From NCBI GenBank assembly GCA_007129135.1, contig SKWB01000328.1:1-7653 (forward strand): a stretch of 7,653 nucleotides of DNA, in the 5' to 3' direction. Numbering within the stretch: the first letter of the stretch is position 1; every line of letters begins with the position of its first letter. The translations under genes were made by a program, and so were the position numbers. Below, in pieces: positions 6,274 through 7,653 of this stretch. A model generated the notes under the pieces. The model was not told the DNA's origin, did not search any database, and saw nothing but the letters and a program-made list of their open reading frames with translations. The stretch is from Halococcaceae archaeon. Lineage in GTDB: Archaea; Halobacteriota; Halobacteria; Halobacteriales; Halalkalicoccaceae.

Positions 6274-6317
6274 ACCCTCGAACGGCTAGAAACGGCGCGA
6301 AAGCGTCGAGGTGTTTA
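6269..6317. repeat. Near-perfect 12-bp inverted repeat upstream of the receiver gene
   Basis: The left arm TAAACACCCTCGA (6269-6281) pairs with the right arm TCGAGGTGTTTA (6306-6317) over 12 bp with one bulged C. The 24 bases between hold three related GAAMSGC-type units (starting 6280, 6289 and 6299) about 9-10 bp apart. Each arm contains or abuts a TATA-like element, so it could be a regulator binding site or an RNA hairpin in the leader. Confidence 0.5.
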
Positions 6318-6320
6318 TGA
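6314..6320 (+). promoter_or_regulatory. TATA-like box upstream of the receiver gene (proximal)
   Basis: TTTATGA begins 31 nt before an ATG at 6345, the leaderless spacing used elsewhere in the window. That ATG, however, is not in frame with the receiver domain. The element overlaps the right arm of the inverted repeat. Confidence 0.35.
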
Positions 6321-6365
6321 GTGTCACCCCCCTCACCACGGAACATGACCGGCGCAGACCCGGGG

Positions 6366-6377
6366 GGAGGGAGGGGG
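6366..6377 (+). promoter_or_regulatory. Ribosome binding site before the GTG start of the receiver gene
   Basis: GGAGGGAGGGGG is a strong Shine-Dalgarno-like purine tract ending 2 bases before the GTG at 6380; the GGAGG core is 9 bases away. It favours internal initiation at GTG 6380 and is unusual in a window where most genes appear leaderless. Because it codes for Gly/Arg in the other frames, it may also be just coding sequence. Confidence 0.4.
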
Positions 6378-6379
6378 AC

Positions 6380-6808
6380 GTGACCGCCGACGTCCTGCTG
6401 GTCGAGGACGATCCGGCCATTGCACGACTCGTCCGCGAGGCCTTCTCCGAGGTCGGCGCCGACGCTGCCGTACGCGTGATCGACGACGGCACCGACGCGC
6501 TCTCGGCGCTCAGGTCCGAGCCGCGTCCGGACCTCGTCCTCCTCGACCGCGACCTCCCGGGAACGACCGGCCCGGCGATCCTCGCCGCGCTCGACGACGA
6601 CTCGGCGATCCGGCGCATCCCCGTGATCGTCCTCACCGGCTCCGACGACGAGCGCGACATCGCCGAGGCGTACGACCGCGGTGCGAACGCCTACGTCACC
6701 AAACCCGAGGCGTTCGAGGGGTTCGTCGGCCTCGTCACCGCGCTCGATCGGTTCTGGCTCCGCTACGTCAGGGTCCCACCGGAGAGCCGACACCGCCCGA
6801 AGGGTTAA
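6380..6808 (+). CDS. Stand-alone CheY-like response regulator receiver protein
   Basis: A single receiver domain of 142 residues when read from the GTG at 6380. All phosphorylation residues are present: the acidic pair D10-D11 in VEDD, phosphoacceptor D56 in LLDRDLPG, T86 in VLTGSD, and K108 in VTKP. The C-terminus (FWLRYVRVP) matches the short tail of haloarchaeal Rcp1-like receivers, and there is no DNA-binding or enzymatic output domain. It would be phosphorylated by an unlinked histidine kinase and act by protein contact. The start is uncertain. The frame stays open upstream to an ATG at 6317 (163 residues, with a Gly/Arg-rich N-terminus of no family character). The best leaderless ATG, at 6345, is in another frame and would join this one only with one extra base in the G-rich tract 6362-6377. 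GTG 6380 gives the compact family start and has a good ribosome site. Its stop codon overlaps the next gene's TATA-like box. Confidence 0.85.
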   Translation: MTADVLLVEDDPAIARLVREAFSEVGADAAVRVIDDGTDALSALRSEPRPDLVLLDRDLPGTTGPAILAALDDDSAIRRIPVIVLTGSDDERDIAEAYDRGANAYVTKPEAFEGFVGLVTALDRFWLRYVRVPPESRHRPKG

Positions 6809-6810
6809 GT
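6804..6810 (+). promoter_or_regulatory. TATA-like box of the orc1/cdc6-family gene
   Basis: GTTAAGT overlaps the TAA stop codon of the receiver gene (6806-6808) and starts about 30 nt before the ATG at 6835, so the initiator gene can be transcribed on its own as a leaderless mRNA. Confidence 0.5.
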
Positions 6811-6834
6811 AGCCGCCGTAGCGTGGTGAAAGTG

Positions 6835-7653
6835 ATGGCCCCGGACCCCGAGGAGGGGATGCTCTCGTGGGACGAGACGGTCTTTCGGAACGAACGCGTC
6901 TTCGAGATCGACTACCTCCCCGAGACGTTCCGTCACCGCGAGAGCCAGACCCAGAGTCTCACCTACGCGATCCGCCCGGCGGTCCGGGGCTCGCGGCCGC
7001 TCAACGCGCTCGTCCAGGGACCGCCCGGCACCGGGAAGACCACGGCGGTGCTCAAACTGTTCGACCAGCTGACCGCCGAGACCACGGTGCGAACCGTCCA
7101 CGTCAACTGCCAGGTCGACTCGACGCGGTACGCCGTCTTCTCCCGGATCTTCGAGGGGCTGTTCGAGTACGAGCCGCCGACCAGCGGGGTCTCGTTCAAG
7201 AAGCTCTTCGGACAGATCGCCGACCGCCTGACCGACGAGGACGAGGTCCTGGTCGTGGCGCTCGACGACGTGAACTACCTCTTCTACGAGAACGAGGCCA
7301 GCGACACGCTCTACTCGATCCTGCGCGCCCACGAGACCCACCCCGGCGCGAGGATCGGCGTGATCGCCATCTCCTCCGATCCGAGCCTCGAGGCGATCGA
7401 GGAGCTCGACCCGCGGGTCCAGTCGGTCTTCCGGCCGGAGGAGGTCTACTTCCCGGTCTACGACGTCACGGAGATCGCCGACATCCTCGGAGAGCGTGCC
7501 CGCCGGGGGTTTCACGACGGCGTGATCCAGGGGGGGACGCTCGATCGCGTCGCCGAACTCACCGCCGAGAGCGGCGACCTGCGCGTCGGTATCGACCTGC
7601 TCCGCCGGGCGGGGATGCAGGCGGAGATGCGGGCGTCGAAGACGGTCGAGCTC
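6835..7653 (+). CDS. Orc1/Cdc6-family replication initiator (AAA+ ATPase), 3' end missing
   Basis: An open frame from ATG 6835 runs 273 codons off the right edge. It is an origin-recognition/helicase-loading AAA+ protein of the archaeal Orc1/Cdc6 family. In order: the N-terminal VFRNERVFEIDYLPETFRHR block (16-35) that precedes the AAA+ core in this family, Walker A GPPGTGKTT (62-70), Walker B VVALDD (140-145), a sensor 1 region I-S-S-D (179-182), box VII LDPRV with R194, and sensor 2 GDLRVGIDLLR with R250. Two positions differ from the canonical pattern: Walker B has D-D rather than D-E, and sensor 1 lacks the usual Asn. I recall similar D-D forms among the many haloarchaeal Orc paralogues, so this may be a paralogue subgroup rather than damage. 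The winged-helix DNA-binding domain (about 100-150 residues) is beyond the edge. No ORB-like origin repeats are visible upstream, so an adjacent origin is not supported here. A GTG directly before the ATG (6832) is an alternative start. Confidence 0.9.
   Translation, partial: MAPDPEEGMLSWDETVFRNERVFEIDYLPETFRHRESQTQSLTYAIRPAVRGSRPLNALVQGPPGTGKTTAVLKLFDQLTAETTVRTVHVNCQVDSTRYAVFSRIFEGLFEYEPPTSGVSFKKLFGQIADRLTDEDEVLVVALDDVNYLFYENEASDTLYSILRAHETHPGARIGVIAISSDPSLEAIEELDPRVQSVFRPEEVYFPVYDVTEIADILGERARRGFHDGVIQGGTLDRVAELTAESGDLRVGIDLLRRAGMQAEMRASKTVEL

Noticed and set aside
6236..6379. Possible replication origin next to the orc gene
   Set aside because: The gap lacks long G-rich ORB-type repeats and an AT-rich unwinding element; the single dyad fits a regulatory site better. 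An origin beyond the right edge cannot be judged.
6257..7515. Two minus-strand open frames opposite the receiver and orc genes
   Set aside because: Both lie across unmistakable receiver and AAA+ motifs on the plus strand; their products look like antisense translation of acidic proteins.

Overview
The window looks like ordinary chromosome from a halophilic archaeon (class Halobacteria). The evidence is very GC-rich, Asp/Glu-rich coding sequence, archaeal TATA-like boxes about 28-31 nt upstream of start codons (the pattern of leaderless transcripts), a CarS-type archaeal ether-lipid enzyme, a Bat/HTH-10 type regulator, an Orc1/Cdc6 initiator protein, and no sigma-70 promoters. I see no mobile element, CRISPR array, tRNA or rRNA. 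The species cannot be named from this sequence.

Layout from left to right. (1) 1-607, minus: a Bat-like HTH-10 transcription regulator, cut at the left edge inside its DNA-binding domain. (2) 608-940: a 333-base non-coding stretch with the regulator's candidate promoters and some short inverted repeats. (3) 941-1480, minus: carS, making CDP-archaeol. It is divergent from (4) 1570-2406, plus: a monofunctional proline dehydrogenase. The two share an 89-bp promoter region with a GC-rich imperfect palindrome between the two TATA boxes. (5) 2450-3091, plus: a DUF502 two-helix membrane protein, convergent with and one base away from (6) 3093-3932, minus: a LarE/ExsB-type ATP-dependent sulfur transferase. 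That gene is divergent from (7) 4013-5986, plus: a helix-hairpin-helix protein with a MutS-type ATPase. (8) 6020-6235, plus: a 71-residue two-helix membrane protein. (9) 6380-6808, plus: a stand-alone CheY-like receiver protein with an ambiguous 5' end. (10) 6835 to the right edge, plus: an Orc1/Cdc6-family AAA+ protein, incomplete.

The genes do not form one pathway. They read as mostly single-gene transcription units covering lipid synthesis, proline catabolism, sulfur transfer, DNA maintenance, signalling and replication, each with its own TATA-like box. I found no convincing new multi-gene system. The best places for a second look are the start of the receiver gene (a predicted leaderless ATG is out of frame with the receiver domain across a G-rich tract, with a near-perfect inverted repeat just upstream), the altered Walker B and sensor 1 residues of the Orc/Cdc6 protein, the HhH-MutS ATPase protein with no recognisable mismatch-binding domain, and the LarE homologue with no lar partner genes in view.
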